NCBI RefSeq assembly: GCF_963662255.1
Contig: NW_026912122.1
Span: 1 to 64,000 of the forward strand
DNA length: 64,000 nucleotides
Reading direction: 5' to 3'
From: Cinclus cinclus
Lineage: Eukaryota > Chordata > Aves > Passeriformes > Cinclidae
Shown: positions 33,870 through 47,736 of the stretch, in pieces
Layout: every line of letters starts with the position of its first letter
Numbering within the stretch: the first letter of the stretch is position 1
Program-made: the position numbers and the translations under genes
The notes under the pieces: model-generated
Database searches by the model: none
What the model was told of the DNA's origin: nothing
The model's input: the letters and a program-made list of their open reading frames with translations, nothing else

Positions 33870-36290
33870 GGGTCACAATGGTTCCTTGCTTCTCTTAACC
33901 TCTGTGGTGTCACAATGCATTCCAAGCCCTTTTAGGCCACTTGATGTCACAATGAACCATTTGATTCTTGGCCTTCATGGTGTCATAATGGTTCCTTGCT
34001 TCTATAGGTCCCCATGCTGTCAGAGTTCATCCGTGGTCCTTTTGCGCCCCCTGGTGTCAAAAGGGATTCTTAGATTGTTAGCCTGCATTGGGTCACAATG
34101 GTTCCTTGCTTCTCTTAACCTCTGTGCTGTCACAATGCATTCCAAGCCCTTTTAGACCGCTTGGTCTTACAATGAACCATTTGATCTTGGTCTTCATGGT
34201 GTCATAACGGTTCCTTGATTCTATAGGTCCCCATGATGTCAGAGTTCATCCGTGGTCCTTTTGCGCCCCCTGGTGTCAAAAGGGATTCTTAGATTGTTAG
34301 CCTACATTGGGTCACAATGGTTCCTTGCTTCTCTTAACCCCTGTGGTGTCACAATGCATCCCATGCCCTTTTAGGCCACTTGATGTCACAATGAATCATT
34401 TGATTCTTGGCCTCCATGATGGCACAATTGTACCAGGTTTTAATAGGGCCCCATGCTTTCACAATACATCCCTGACCCTTTTAGGCCCATTGGTGTCACA
34501 AGGGATACTTAGATTGTTAGCCTGCATTGGGTCACAATGGATCCTTGCTTCTCTTAACCCCTGTGGTGTCACAATGCATCCCATGCCCTTTTAGGCCACT
34601 TGATGTCACAATGAATCATTTGATTCTTGGCCTCCACGGTGGCATAATAGATCCTTGCTTCTATTGGTCCCCGTGCTGTAACAATCCATCCCTGGCCCTT
34701 TTTATACCCCCTGGTGCCACAAGGGATCATTAGATTGTTAGCCTGCATAGGGTCACAATGGTTCCTTCCTTCTCTTAACCTCTGTGGTGTCACAATGCAT
34801 TCCAGGCCCTTTTAGGCCACTTGATGACACAATGAACCATTTGATTCTTGGCCTTCATGGTGTCATAATGGTTCCTTGCTTCTATAGCTCCCCATGCTGT
34901 CAGAGTTCATCCGTGGTCATTTTGCGCCCCCTTGTGCCACAAGGGATTCTTAGATTGTTAGCCTGCATTGGGTCACAATGGTTCCTTGCTTCTCTTATCC
35001 TCTGTGGTGTCACAATGCATTCCAAGCCCTTTTAGGCCACTTGGTCTTGCAATGAACCATTTGATTCTTGGCCTTCATGGTGTCATAATAGATCCTTGCT
35101 TCTATTGGTCCCCGTGCTGTAACAATCCATCCCTGGCCCTTTTAGGCCCTTTGGTGTCACAAGGGATCATTAGATTGTTAGCCTGCATTGGGTCACAATG
35201 GTTCCTTGCTTCTCTTAACCCCTGTGGTGTCACAATGCATCCCATGCCCTTTTAGGCCACTTGATGTCACAATGAATCATTTGATTCTTGGCCTCCATGG
35301 TGGCGTAATTGTACCAGGTTTTAATTGGGCCCCATGCTTTCACAATACATCCCTGCCCCTTTTAGGCCCATTGGTGTCACAAGGGATCATTAGATTGTTA
35401 GCCTCCATTGGGTCACAATGGATCCTTGCTTCTCTTAACCCCTGTGCTGTCACAATGCATCCCATGCCCTTTTAGGCCACTTGATGTCACAATGAATCAT
35501 TTGATTCTTGGCCTCCATGGTGGCATAATAGATCCTTGCTTCTATTGGTCCCCGTGCTGTAACAATCCATCCCTGGCCCTTTTAGGCCCATTTGTGTCAC
35601 TAGGGATCATTAGATTGTTAGCCTGCAATGGGTCACAATGGTTCCTTGCTTCTCTTAACCTCTGTGCTGTCACAATGCATTCCAAGCCCTTTTAGGCCAC
35701 TTGATGTCACAATGAACCATTTGATTCTTGGCCTTCATGGTGTCATAATGGTTCCTTGCTTCCATAGGTCCCCATGCTGTCAGAGTCCATCCGTGGTCCT
35801 TTTGCGCCCCCTGGTGTCACAAGGGATTCTTAGATTGTTAGCCTGCATTGGGTAACAATGGTTCCTTGCTTCTCTTAACCCCTGTGGTGTCACAATGCAT
35901 CCCATGCCCTTTTAGGCCACTTGATGTCACAATGAATCATTTGATTCTTGGCCTCCATGGTGGCGTAATTGTACCAGGTTTTCATTGGGCCCCATGCTTT
36001 CACAATACATCCCTGCCCCTTTTAGGCCCATTGGTGTCACAAGGGATCATTAGATTGTTAGCCTGCATTGGGTCACAATGGTTCCTTGCTTCTCTTAACC
36101 CCTGTGGTGTCACAATGCATCCCATGCCCTTTTAGGCCACTTGTTGTCACAATGAATCATTTGATTCTTGGCCTCCATGGTGGCATAATAGATCCTTGCT
36201 TCTATTGGTCCCCGTGCTGTAACAATCCATCCCTGGCCCTTTTTATACCCCCTGGTGCCACAAGGGATCATTAGATTGTTAGCCTACATA
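33870..36290 (+). repeat. 11-mer HOR, copy b (2421 bp)
   Basis: The order is CT-CT-HB-TA-V-HY-GT-HY-CT-GT-TA. It is directly followed by copy c. Both copies begin after the same boundary, GCCTACATAGGGTCAC, as expected for a tandem duplication with breakpoints in equivalent positions. Confidence 0.87.
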
Positions 36291-38711
36291 GGGTCACAAT
36301 GGTTCCTTGCTTCTCTTAACCTCTGTGCTGTCACAATGCATTCCAAGCCCTTTTAGGCCACTTGATGTCACAATGAATCATTTGATTCTTGGCCTTCATG
36401 GTGGCATAATGGTTCCTTGCTTCTATAGGTCGCCATGCTGTCAGAGTTCATCTGTGGTCCTTTTGCGCCCCCTGGTGTCAAAAGGGATCCTTAGATTGTT
36501 AGCCTGCATTGGGTCACAATGGTTCCTTGCTTCTCTTAACCTCTGTGCTGTCACAATGCATTCCAAGCCCTTTTAGACCGCTTGGTCTTACAATGAACCA
36601 TTTGATCTTGGTCTTCATGGTGTCATAACGGTTCCTTGATTCTATAGGTCCCCATGATGTCAGAGTTCATCCGTGGTCCTTTTGCGCCCCCTGGTGTCAA
36701 AAGGGATTCTTAGATTGTTAGCCTACATTGGGTCACAATGGTTCCTTGCTTCTCTTAACCCCTGTGGTGTCACAATGCATCCCATGCCCTTTTAGGCCAC
36801 TTGATGTCACAATGAATCATTTGATTCTTGGCCTCCATGATGGCACAATTGTACCAGGTTTTAATAGGGCCCCATGCTTTCACAATACATCCCTGACCCT
36901 TTTAGGCCCATTGGTGTCACAAGGGATACTTAGATTGTTAGCCTCAATTGGGTGACAATGGATCCTTGCTTCTCTTAACCCCTGTGGTGTCACAATGCAT
37001 CCCATGCCCTTTTAGGCCACTTGATGTCACAATGAATCATTTGATTCTTGGCCTCCACGGTGGCATAATAGATCCTTGCTTCTATTGGTCCCCGTGCTGT
37101 AACAATCCATCCCTGGCCCTTTTTATACCCCCTGGTGCCACAAGGGATCATTAGATTGTTAGCCTGCATAGGGTCACAATGGTTCCTTCCTTCTCTTAAC
37201 CTCTGTGGTGTCACAATGCATTCCAGGCCCTTTTAGGCCACTTGATGACACAATGAACCATTTGATTCTTGGCCTTCATGGTGTCATAATGGTTCCTTGC
37301 TTCTATAGCTCCCCATGCTGTCAGAGTTCATCCGTGGTCATTTTGCGCCCCCTTGTGCCACAAGGGATTCTTAGATTGTTAGCCTGCATTGGGTCACAAT
37401 GGTTCCTTGCTTCTCTTAACCTCTGTGGTGTCACAATGCATTCCAAGCCCTTTTAGGCCACTTGGTCTTGCAATGAACCATTTGATTCTTGGCCTTCATG
37501 GTGTCATAATAGATCCTTGCTTCTATTGGTCCCCGTGCTGTAACAATCCATCCCTGGCCCTTTTAGGCCCTTTGGTGTCACAAGGGATCATTAGATTGTT
37601 AGCCTGCATTGGGTCACAATGGTTCCTTGCTTCTCTTAACCCCTGTGGTGTCACAATGCATCCCATGCCCTTTTAGGCCACTTGATGTCACAATGAATCA
37701 TTTGATTCTTGGCCTCCATGGTGGCGTAATTGTACCAGGTTTTAATTGGGCCCCATGCTTTCACAATACATCCCTGCCCCTTTTAGGCCCATTGGTGTCA
37801 CAAGGGATCATTAGATTGTTAGCCTCCATTGGGTCACAATGGATCCTTGCTTCTCTTAACCCCTGTGCTGTCACAATGCATCCCATGCCCTTTTAGGCCA
37901 CTTGATGTCACAATGAATTATTTGATTCTTGGCCTCCATGGTGGCATAATAGATCCTTGCTTCTATTGGTCCCCGTGCTGTAACAATCCATCCCTGGCCC
38001 TTTTAGGCCCATTTGTGTCACTAGGGATCATTAGATTGTTAGCCTGCAATGGGTCACAATGGTTCCTTGCTTCTCTTAACCTCTGTGCTGTCACAATGCA
38101 TTCCAAGCCCTTTTAGGCCACTTGATGTCACAATGAACCATTTGATTCTTGGCCTTCATGGTGTCATAATGGTTCCTTGCTTCCATAGGTCCCCATGCTG
38201 TCAGAGTCCATCCGTGGTCCTTTTGCGCCCCCTGGTGTCACAAGGGATTCTTAGATTGTTAGCCTGCATTGGGTAACAATGGTTCCTTGCTTCTCTTAAC
38301 CCCTGTGGTGTCACAATGCATCCCATGCCCTTTTAGGCCACTTGATGTCACAATGAATCATTTGATTCTTGGCCTCCATGGTGGCGTAATTGTACCAGGT
38401 TTTCATTGGGCCCCATGCTTTCACAATACATCCCTGACCCTTTTAGGCCCATTGGTGTCACAAGGGATCATTAGATTGTTAGCCTGCATTGGGTCACAAT
38501 GGTTCCTTGCTTCTCTTAACCTCTGTGGTGTCACAATGCATCCCATGCCCTTTTAGGCCACTTGATGTCACAATGAATCGTTTGATTCTTGGCCTCCATG
38601 GTGGCATTATAGATCCTTGCTTCTATTGGTCCCCGTGCTGTAACAATCCATCCCTGGCCCTTTTTATACCCCCTGGTGCCACAACGGATCATTAGATTGT
38701 TAGCCTGCATT
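36291..38711 (+). repeat. 11-mer HOR, copy c (2421 bp)
   Basis: It has the same class order as the preceding copy, including private variants GTCTTGCAATGAACC, CCCATTTGTGTCACTAGG and CTTCCATAGG. Differences are few, for example CATCTGTGG in its first CT and CACAACGGATC in its last TA. Confidence 0.87.
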
Positions 38712-41700
38712 GGGTCACAATGGTTCCTTGCTTCTCTTAACCTCTGTGCTGTCACAATGCATTCCAAGCCCTTTTAGGCCACTTGATGTCACAATGAACC
38801 ATTTGATTCTTGGCCTTCATGGTGTCATAATGGTTCCTTGCTTCTATAGGTCCCCATGCTGTCAGAGTTCATCCGTGGTCCTTTTGCGCCCCCTGGTGTC
38901 AAAAGGGATTCTTAGATTGTTAGCCTGCATTGGGTTACAATGGTGCCTTGCTTCTCTTAACCCCTGTGGTGTCACAATGCATCCCATGCCCTTTTAGGCC
39001 ACTTGATGTCACAATGAATCATTTGATTCTTGGCCTCCATGTTGGCTTGATTGTACCATGTTTTCACTGGGCCCCATGCTTTCACAATACATCCCTGACC
39101 CTTTTAGGCCCATTGGTGTCAAAAGGGATCCTTACATTGTTAGCCTCAATTGGGTGACAAAGGATCCTTGCTTCTCTTAACCCCTGTGCTGTCACAATGC
39201 ATCCCATGCCCTTTTAGGCCACTTGATGTCACAATGAATCATTTGATTCTTGGCCTCCACGGTGGCATAATAGATCCTTGCTTCTATTGGTCCCCGTGCT
39301 GTAACAATCCATCCCTGGCCCTTTTTATACCCCCTGGTGCCACAAGGGATCATTAGATTGTTAGCCTGCATAGGGTCACAATGGTTCCTTCCTTCTATTA
39401 ACCTCTGTGGTGTCACAATGCATTCCAAGCCCTTTTAGGCCACTTGATGTCACAATGAACCATTTGATTCTTGGCCTTCATGGTGTCATAATGGTTCCTT
39501 GCTTCTATAGCTCCCCATGCTGTCAGAGTTCATCCGTGGTCATTTTGCGCCCCCTTGTGCCACAAGGGATTCTTAGATTGTTAGCCTGCATTGGGTCACA
39601 ATGGTTCCTTGCTTCTCTTAACCCCTGTGGTGTCACAATGCATCCCATGCCCTTTTAGGCCACTTGATGTCACAATGAATCATTTGATTCTTGGCCTCCA
39701 TGGTGGCGAAATTGTACCAGGTTTTAATTGAGCCCCATGCTTTCACAATACATCCCTGCCCTTTTAGGCCCATTGGTGTCAAAAGGGATCATTAGATTGT
39801 TAGCCTCCATTGGGTCACAATGGATCCTTGCTTCTCTTAACCCCTGTGCTGTCACAATGCATCCCATGCCCTTTTAGGCCACTTGATGTCACAATGAATT
39901 ATTTGATTCTTGGCCTCCATTGTGGCATAATAGATCCTTGCTTCTATTGGTCCCCGTGCTGTAACAATCCATCCCTGGCCCTTTTTATACCCCCTGGTGT
40001 CACAAGGGATCATTAGATTGTTAGCCTGCATTGGGTCACAATGGTTCCTTGCTTCTCTTAACCTCTGTGGTGTCACAATGCATTCCAAGCCCTTTTAGGC
40101 CACTTGGTCTTACAATGAACCATTTGATTCTTGGCCTTCATGGTGTCATAATGGTTCCTTGATTCTATAGGTCCCCATGCTGTCAAGGTTCAACCGTGGT
40201 CATTTTGCGCCCCCTGGTGTCAAAAGGGATTCTTAGATTGTTAGCCTGCATTGGGTCACAATGGTTCCTTGCTTCTCTTAACCCCTGTGGTGTCACAATG
40301 CATCCCATGACCTTTTAGGCCACTTGATGTCACAATGAATCATTTGATTCTTGGCCTCCATGTTGGCTTGATTGTACCATGTTTTCACTGGGCCCCATGC
40401 TTTCACAATACATCCCTGACCCTTTTAGGCCCATTGGTGTCAAAAGGGATCCTTACATTGTTAGCCTCAATTGGGTGACAAAGGATCCTTGCTTCTCTTA
40501 ACCCCTGTGGTGTCACAATGCATCCCATGCCCTTTTAGGCCACTTGATGTCACAATGAATCATTTGATTCTTGGCCTCCACGGTGGCATAATAGATCCTT
40601 GCTTCTATTGGTCCCCGTGCTGTAACAATCCATCCCTGGCCCTTTTTATACCCCCTGGTGCCACAAGGGATCATTAGATTGTTAGCCTGCATAGGGTCAC
40701 AATGGTTCCTTGCTTCTCTTAACCCCTGTGGTGTCACAATGCATCCCATGCCCTTTTAGGCCACTTGATGTCACAATGAATCATTTGATTCTTGGCCTCC
40801 ATGGTGGCGTAATTGTACCAGGTTTTACTTGGGCCCCATGATTTCACAATACATCCCTGCCCCTTTTAGGCCCATTGGTGTCAAAAGGGATCATTAGATT
40901 GTTAGCCTGCATTGGGTCACAATGGTTCCTTGCTTCTCTTAACCCCTGTGGTGTCACAATGCATCCCATGCCCTTTTAGGCCACATGATGTCACAATGAA
41001 TTATTTGATTCTTGGCCTCCACGGTGGCATAATAGATCCTTGCTTCTATTGGTCCCCGTGCTGTAACAATTCATCCCTGGACCTTTTATGCCCATTGGTG
41101 TCACTAGGGATCATTAGATTGTTAGCCTGCAATGGGTCACAATGGTTCCTTGCTTCTCTTAACCTCTGTGGTGTCACAATGCATTCCAAGCCCTTTTAGG
41201 CCACTTGGTCTTACAATGAACCATTTGATTCTTGGCCTTCATGGTGTCATAATGGTTCCTTGCTTCCATAGGTCCCCATGCTGTCAGAGTCCATCCGTGG
41301 CCCTTTTGCGCCCCCTGGTGTCACAAGGGATTCTTAGATTGTTAGCCTGCATTGGGTAACAATGGTTCCTTGGTTCTCTTAACCCCTGTGGTGTCACAAT
41401 GCATCCCATGCCCTTTTAGGCCACTTGATGTCACAATGAATCATTTGATTCTTGGCCTCCATGGTGGCTTGATTGTACCATGTTTTCACTGGGCCCCATG
41501 CTTTCACAATACATCCCTGCCCCTTTTAGGCCCATTGGTGTCAAAAGGGATTATTAGATTGTTAGCCTCAATTGGGTGACAATGGATCCTTGCTTCTCTT
41601 AACCCCTGTGCTGTCACAATGCATCCCATGCCCTTTTAGGCCACTTGATGTCACAATGAATCATTTGATTCTTGGCCTCCACGGTGGCATAATAGATCCT

Positions 41701-44700
41701 TGCTTCTATTGGTCCCCGTGCTGTAACAATCCATCCCTGGCCCTTTTTATACCCCCTGGTGCCACAAGGGATCATTAGATGGTTAGCCTGCATTGGGTCA
41801 CAATGGTTCCTTGCTTCTCTTAACCTCTGTGGTGTCACAATGCATTCCAAGCCCTTTTAGGCCACTTGGTCTTACAATGAACCATTTGATTCTTGGCCTT
41901 CATGGTGTCATAATGGTTCCTTGCTTCTATAGCTCCCCATGCTGTCAGAGTTCATCCGTGGTCCTTTTGCGCCCCCTGGTGTCAAAAGGGATTCTTAGAT
42001 TGTTAGCCTACATTGGGTCACAATGGTTCCTTGCTTCTCTTAACCCCTGTGGTGTCACAATGCATCCCATGCCCTTTTAGGCCACTTGATGTCACAATGA
42101 ATCATTTGATTCTTGGCCTCCATGGTGGCGTAATTGTACCAGGTTTTCATTGGGCCCCATGCTTTCACAATACATCCCTGCCCCTTTTAGGCCCTTTGGT
42201 GTCACAAGGGGTCATTAGATTGTTAGCCTCCATTGGGTCACAATGGATCCTTGCTTCTCTTAACCCCTGTGGTGTCACAATGCATCCCATGCCCTTTTAG
42301 GCCACTTGATGTCACAATGAATCATTTGATTCTTGTCCTCCATGGTGGCATAATTGTACCAGGTTTTACTGGGGCCCCATGCTTTCACAATTCATCCCTG
42401 GCCCTTTTAGGCCCATTGGTGTCACAAGGGATCATTAGATTGTTAGCCTGCATTGGGTCACAATGGTTCCTTGCTTCTCTTAACCTCTGTGGTGTCACAA
42501 TGCATTCCAAGCCCTTTTAGGCCACTTGGTCTTACAATGAACCATTTGATTCTTGGCCTTCATGGTGTCATAATGGTTCCTTGCTTCTATAGGTCCCCAT
42601 GCTGTCAAGGTTCATCCGTGGTCATTTTGAGCCCCCTGGTGTCAAAAGGGATTCTTAGATTGTTAGCCTACATAGGGTCACAATGGTTCCTTGCTTCTCT
42701 TAACCTCTGTGCTGTCACAATGCATCCCATGCCCTTTTAGGCCACTTGATGTCACAATGAATCATTTGATTCTTGGCCTCCATGGTGGCAAAGTAGATCC
42801 TTGCTTCTATTGGTCCCCGTGTTGTAACAATTCATCCCTGCCCCTTTTAGGCCCATTGGTGTCACAAGGGATCATTAGATTGTTAGCCTGCATTGGGTCA
42901 AAATGGTTCCTTGCTTCTCTTAACCTCTGTGCTGTCACAATGCATTCCAAGCCTTTTTAGGCCACTTGGTCTTACAATGAACCATTTGATTCTTGGCCTT
43001 CATGGTGTCATAATGGTTCCTTGCTTCTATAGGTCCCCATGCTGTCAGAGTTCATCCGTGGTCCTTTTGCGCCACCTGGTTTCAAAAGGGATTCTTAGAT
43101 TGTTAGCCTGCATTGGGTCACAATGGTTCCTTGCTTCTCTTAACCCCTGTGGTGTCACAATGCATCCCATGCCCTTTTAGGCCACTTGATGTCACAATGA
43201 ATCATTTGATTCTTGGCCTCCATGGTGGCATAATTGTACCAGGTTTTACTGGGGCCCCATGCTTTCACAATTCATCACTGGCCCTTTTAGGCCCATTGGT
43301 GTCACAAGGGATCATTAGATTGTTAGCCTGCATTGGGTCACAATGGTTCCTTGCTTCTCTTAACCTCTGTGCTGTCACAATGCATTCCAAGCCCTTTTAG
43401 GCCACTTGGTCTTACAATGAACCATTTGATTCTTGGCCTTCATGGTGTCATAATGGTTCCTTGCTTCTATAGGTCCCCATGCTGTCAGAGTTCATCCGTG
43501 GTCATTTTGCGCCCCCTGGTGTCAAAAGGGATTATTAGATTGTTAGCCTCCATTGGGTCACAATGGATCCTTGCTTCTCTTAACCCCTGTGGTGTCACAA
43601 TGCATCCCATGCCCTTTTAGGCCACTTGATGTCACAATGAATCATTTGATTCTTGGCCTCCATGGTGTCATAATGGTTCCTTGTTTCTATTGGTCCCCAT
43701 GCTGCCACAATTCATCCCTGGCCCTTTTACGCCCCCTGGTGTCAAATGGGATCCTGGGATTATTAGCCTCCATTGGGTCACAATGGATCCTTGCTTCTCT
43801 TAACCCCTGTGGTGTCACAATGCATCCCATGCCCTTTTAGGCCACTTGATGTCACAATGAATCATTTGATTCTTGGCCTCCACGGTGGCATAATTGATCC
43901 TTGCTTCTATTGGTCCCCGTGCTGTAACAATCCATGCCTGGCCCTTTTTATACCCCCTGGTGCCAAAAGGGATCATTAGATTGTTAGCTTGCATTGGGTC
44001 ACAATGTTTCCTTGCTTCTCTTAACCTCTGTGGTGTCACAATGCATCCCATGCCCTTTTAGGCCACTTGGTCTTACAATGAACCATTTGATTCTTGGCCT
44101 TCATGGTGTCATAATGGTTCCTTGCTTCTATAGGTCCCAATGCTGTCAGAGTTCATCCGTGGTCCTTTTGCTCCCCCTGGTGTCAAAAGGGATTCTTAGA
44201 TTGTTAGCCTGCATTGGGTCACAATGGTTCCTTGCTTCTCTTAACCCCTGTGGTGTCACAATGCATCCCATGCCCTTTTAGGCCACTTGATGTCACAATG
44301 AATCATTTGATTCTTGGCCTCCATGGTGGCGTAATTGTACCAGGTTTTAATTGAGCCCCATGCTTTCACAATACATCCCTGCCCCTTTTAGGCCCATTGG
44401 TGTCAAAAGGGATCATTAGATCGTTAGCCTGCATTGGGTCACAATGGTTCCTTGCTTCTCTTAACCTCTGTGCTGTCACAATGCATCCCATGCCCTTTTA
44501 GGCCACATGATGTCACAATGAATTATTTGATTCTTGGCCTCCATGGTGGCATAATAGATCCTTGATTCTATTGGTCCCCGTGCTGTAACAATTCATCCCT
44601 GGACCTTTAGGCCCATTGGTGTCACAAGGGATCATTAGATTGTTAGCCTGCATTGGGTCACAATGGTTCCTTGCTTCTCTTAACCTCTGTGGTGTCACAA

Positions 44701-45534
44701 TGCATTCCAAGCCCTTTTAGGCCACTTGGTCTTACAATGAACCATTTGATTCTTGGCCTTCATGGTGTCATAATAGATCCTTGCTTCTATTGGTCCCCGT
44801 GCTGTAACAATCCATCCCTGGCCCTTTTAGGCCCATTGGTGTCACTAGGGATCATTAGATTGTTAGCCTGCAATGGGTCACAATGGTTCCTTGCTTCTCT
44901 TAACCTCTGTGGTGTCACAATGCATTCCAAGCCCTTTTAGGCCACTTGGTCTTACAATGAACCATTTGATTCTTGGCCTTCATGGTGTCATAATGGTTCC
45001 TTGCTTCCATAGCTCCCCATGCTGTCAGAGTCCATCCGTGGCCCTTTTGCGCCCCCTGGTGTCACAAGGGATTCTTAGATTGTTAGCCTGCATTGGGTCA
45101 CAATGGTTCCTTGCTTCTCTTAACCCCTGTGGTGTCACAATGCATCCCATGCCCTTTTAGGCCACTTGATGTCACAATGAATCATTTGATTCTTGGCCTC
45201 CATGGTGGCTTGATTGTACCATGTTTTCACTGGGCCCCATGCTTTCACAATACATCCCTGCCCCTTTTAGGCCCATTGGTGTCACAAGGGGTCATTAGAT
45301 TGTTAGCCTCCATTGGGTCACAATGGATCCTTGCTTCTCTTAACCCCTGTGGTGTCACAATGCATCCCATGCCCTTTTAGGCCACTTGATGTCACAATGA
45401 ATCATTTGATTCTTGGCCTCCATGGTGGCATAATTGTACCAGGTTTTACTGGGGCCCCATGCTTTCACAATTCATCCCTGGCCCTTTTAGGCCCATTGGT
45501 GTCACAAGGGATCATTAGATTGTTAGCCTGCATT
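38712..45534 (+). repeat. Block 18: irregular 31-monomer region
   Basis: The order is CT-HV-TA-V-GA-TA-CT-HV-TA-GT-HY-CT-HV-TA-CT-GT-GC-(ct-broken)-HY-R-GC-CT-N-TA-(ct-broken)-GT-HY-HY-CT-HV-GC. The junction variant GGGTGACAAAGG marks TA at 39152 and 40473. HY at 44436 is 219 bp (ACCTTTAGG). Confidence 0.78.
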
Positions 45535-47736
45535 GGGTCAAAATGGTTCCTTGCTTCTCTTAACCTCTGTGCTGTCACAATGCATCCCATGCCTTTTTAG
45601 GCCACTTGATGTCACAATGAATCATTTGATTCTTGGCCTCCATGGTGGCATAATAGATCCTTGCTTCTATTGGTCCCCGTGCTGTAACAATCCATCCGTG
45701 GCCCTTTTTATACCCCCCGGTGCCACAAGGGATCATTAGATTGTTAGCCTGCATTGGGTCACAATGGTTCCTTGCTTCTCTTAACCTCTGTGCTGTCACA
45801 ATGCATTCCAAGCCCTTTTAGGCCACTTGATGTCACAATGAACCATTTGATTCTTGGCCTTCATGGTGTCATAATGGTTCCTTGCTTCTATAGGTCCCCA
45901 TGCTGTCAGAGTTCATCCGTGGTCCTTTTCCGCCCCCTGGTGTCAAAAGGGATTCTTAGATTGTTAGCCTGCATTGGGTTACAATGGTTCCTTGCTTCTC
46001 TTAACCCCTGTGGTGTCACAATGCATCCCATGCCCTTTTAGACCACTTGATGTCACAATGAATCATTTGATTCTTGGCCTCCATGTTGGCTTGATTGTAC
46101 CATGTTTTCACTGGGCCCGATGCTTTCACAATACATCCCTGCCCCTTTTAGGCCCATTGGTGTCAAAAGGGATCCTTACATTGTTAGCCTCAATTGGGTG
46201 ACAATGGATCCTTGCTTCTCTTAACCCCTGTGCTGTCACAATGCATCCCATGCCCTTTTAGGCCACTTGATGTCACAATGAATCATTTGATTCTTGGCCT
46301 CCACGGTGGCATAATAGATCCTTGCTTCTATTGGTCCCCGTGCTGTAACAATCCATCCCTGGCCCTTTTTATACCCCCTGGTGCCACAAGGGATCATTAG
46401 ATTGTTAGCCTGCATAGGGTCACAATGGTTCCTTGCTTCTCTTAACCTCTGTGGTGTCACAATGCATTCCAAGCCCTTTTAGGCCACTTGATGTCACAAT
46501 GAACCATTTGATTCTTGGCCTTCATGGTGTCATAATGGTTCCTTGCTTCTATAGGTCCCCATGCTGTCAGAGTTCATCCGTGGTCATTTTGCGCCCCCTT
46601 GTGCCACAAGGGACTCTTAGATTGTTAGCCTGCATTGGGTCACAATGGTTCCTTGCTTCTCTTAACCCCTGTGGTGTCACAATGCATCCCATGCCCTTTT
46701 AGGCCACTTGATGTCACAATGAATCATTTGATTCTTGGCCTCCATGGTGGCGAAATTGTACCAGGTTTTAATTGGGCCCCATGCTTTCACAATACATCCC
46801 TGCCCTTTTAGGCCCATTGGTGTCAAAAGGGATCATTAGATTGTTAGCCTCCATTGGGTCACAATGGATCCTTGCTTCTCTTAACCTCTGTGGTGTCACA
46901 ATGCATCCCATGCCCTTTTAGGCCACTTGATGTCACAATGAATTATTTGATTCTTGGCCTCCACGGTGGCATAATAGATCCTTGCTTCTATTGGTCCCCG
47001 TGCTGTAACAATCCATCCCTGGCCCTTTTTATACCCCCTGGTGTCACAAGGGATCATTAGATTGTTAGCCTGCATTGGGTCACAATGGTTCCTTGCTTCT
47101 CTTAACCTCTGTGCTGTCACAATGCATTCCAAGCCCTTTTAGGCCACTTGGTCTTACAATGAACCATTTGATTCTTGGCCTTCATGGTGTCATAATGGTT
47201 CCTTGCTTCTATAGGTCCCCATGCTGTCAAGGTTGATCCGTGGTCATTTTGCGCCCCCTGGTGTCAAAAGGGATTCTTAGATTGTTAGCCTACATTGGGT
47301 CACAATGGTTCCTTGCTTCTCTTAACCTCTGTGCTGTCACAATGCATCCCATGCCCTTTTAGACCACTTGATGTCACAATGAATCATTTGATTCTTGGCC
47401 TCCATGGTGGCATAATAGATCCTTGCTTCTATTGGTCCCCGTGTTGTAACAATTCATCCCTGCCCCTTTTAGGCCCATTGGTGTCACAAGGGATCATTAG
47501 ATTGTTAGCCTGCATTGGGTCAAAATGGTTCCTTGCTTCTCTTAACCTCTGTGCTGTCACAATGCATCCCATGCCCTTTTAAGCCACTTGATGTCACAAT
47601 GAATCATTTGATTCTTGGCCTCCATGGTGGCTTGATTGTACCATGTTTTCACTGGGCCCCATGCTTTCACAATACATCCCTGCCCCTTTTAGGCCCATTG
47701 GTGTCAAAAGGGATTATTAGATTGTTAGCCTCCATT
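45535..47736 (+). repeat. 10-monomer block, copy 1 (2202 bp)
   Basis: The order is TA-CT-HV-TA-V-GA-TA-CT-HY-HV. It is repeated at 59852-62053 with the same length, offset 14317 bp. Shared rare variants are TTTTCCGCCCCC, GGGACTCTTAG and GGGTCAAAATGG. Confidence 0.84.
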
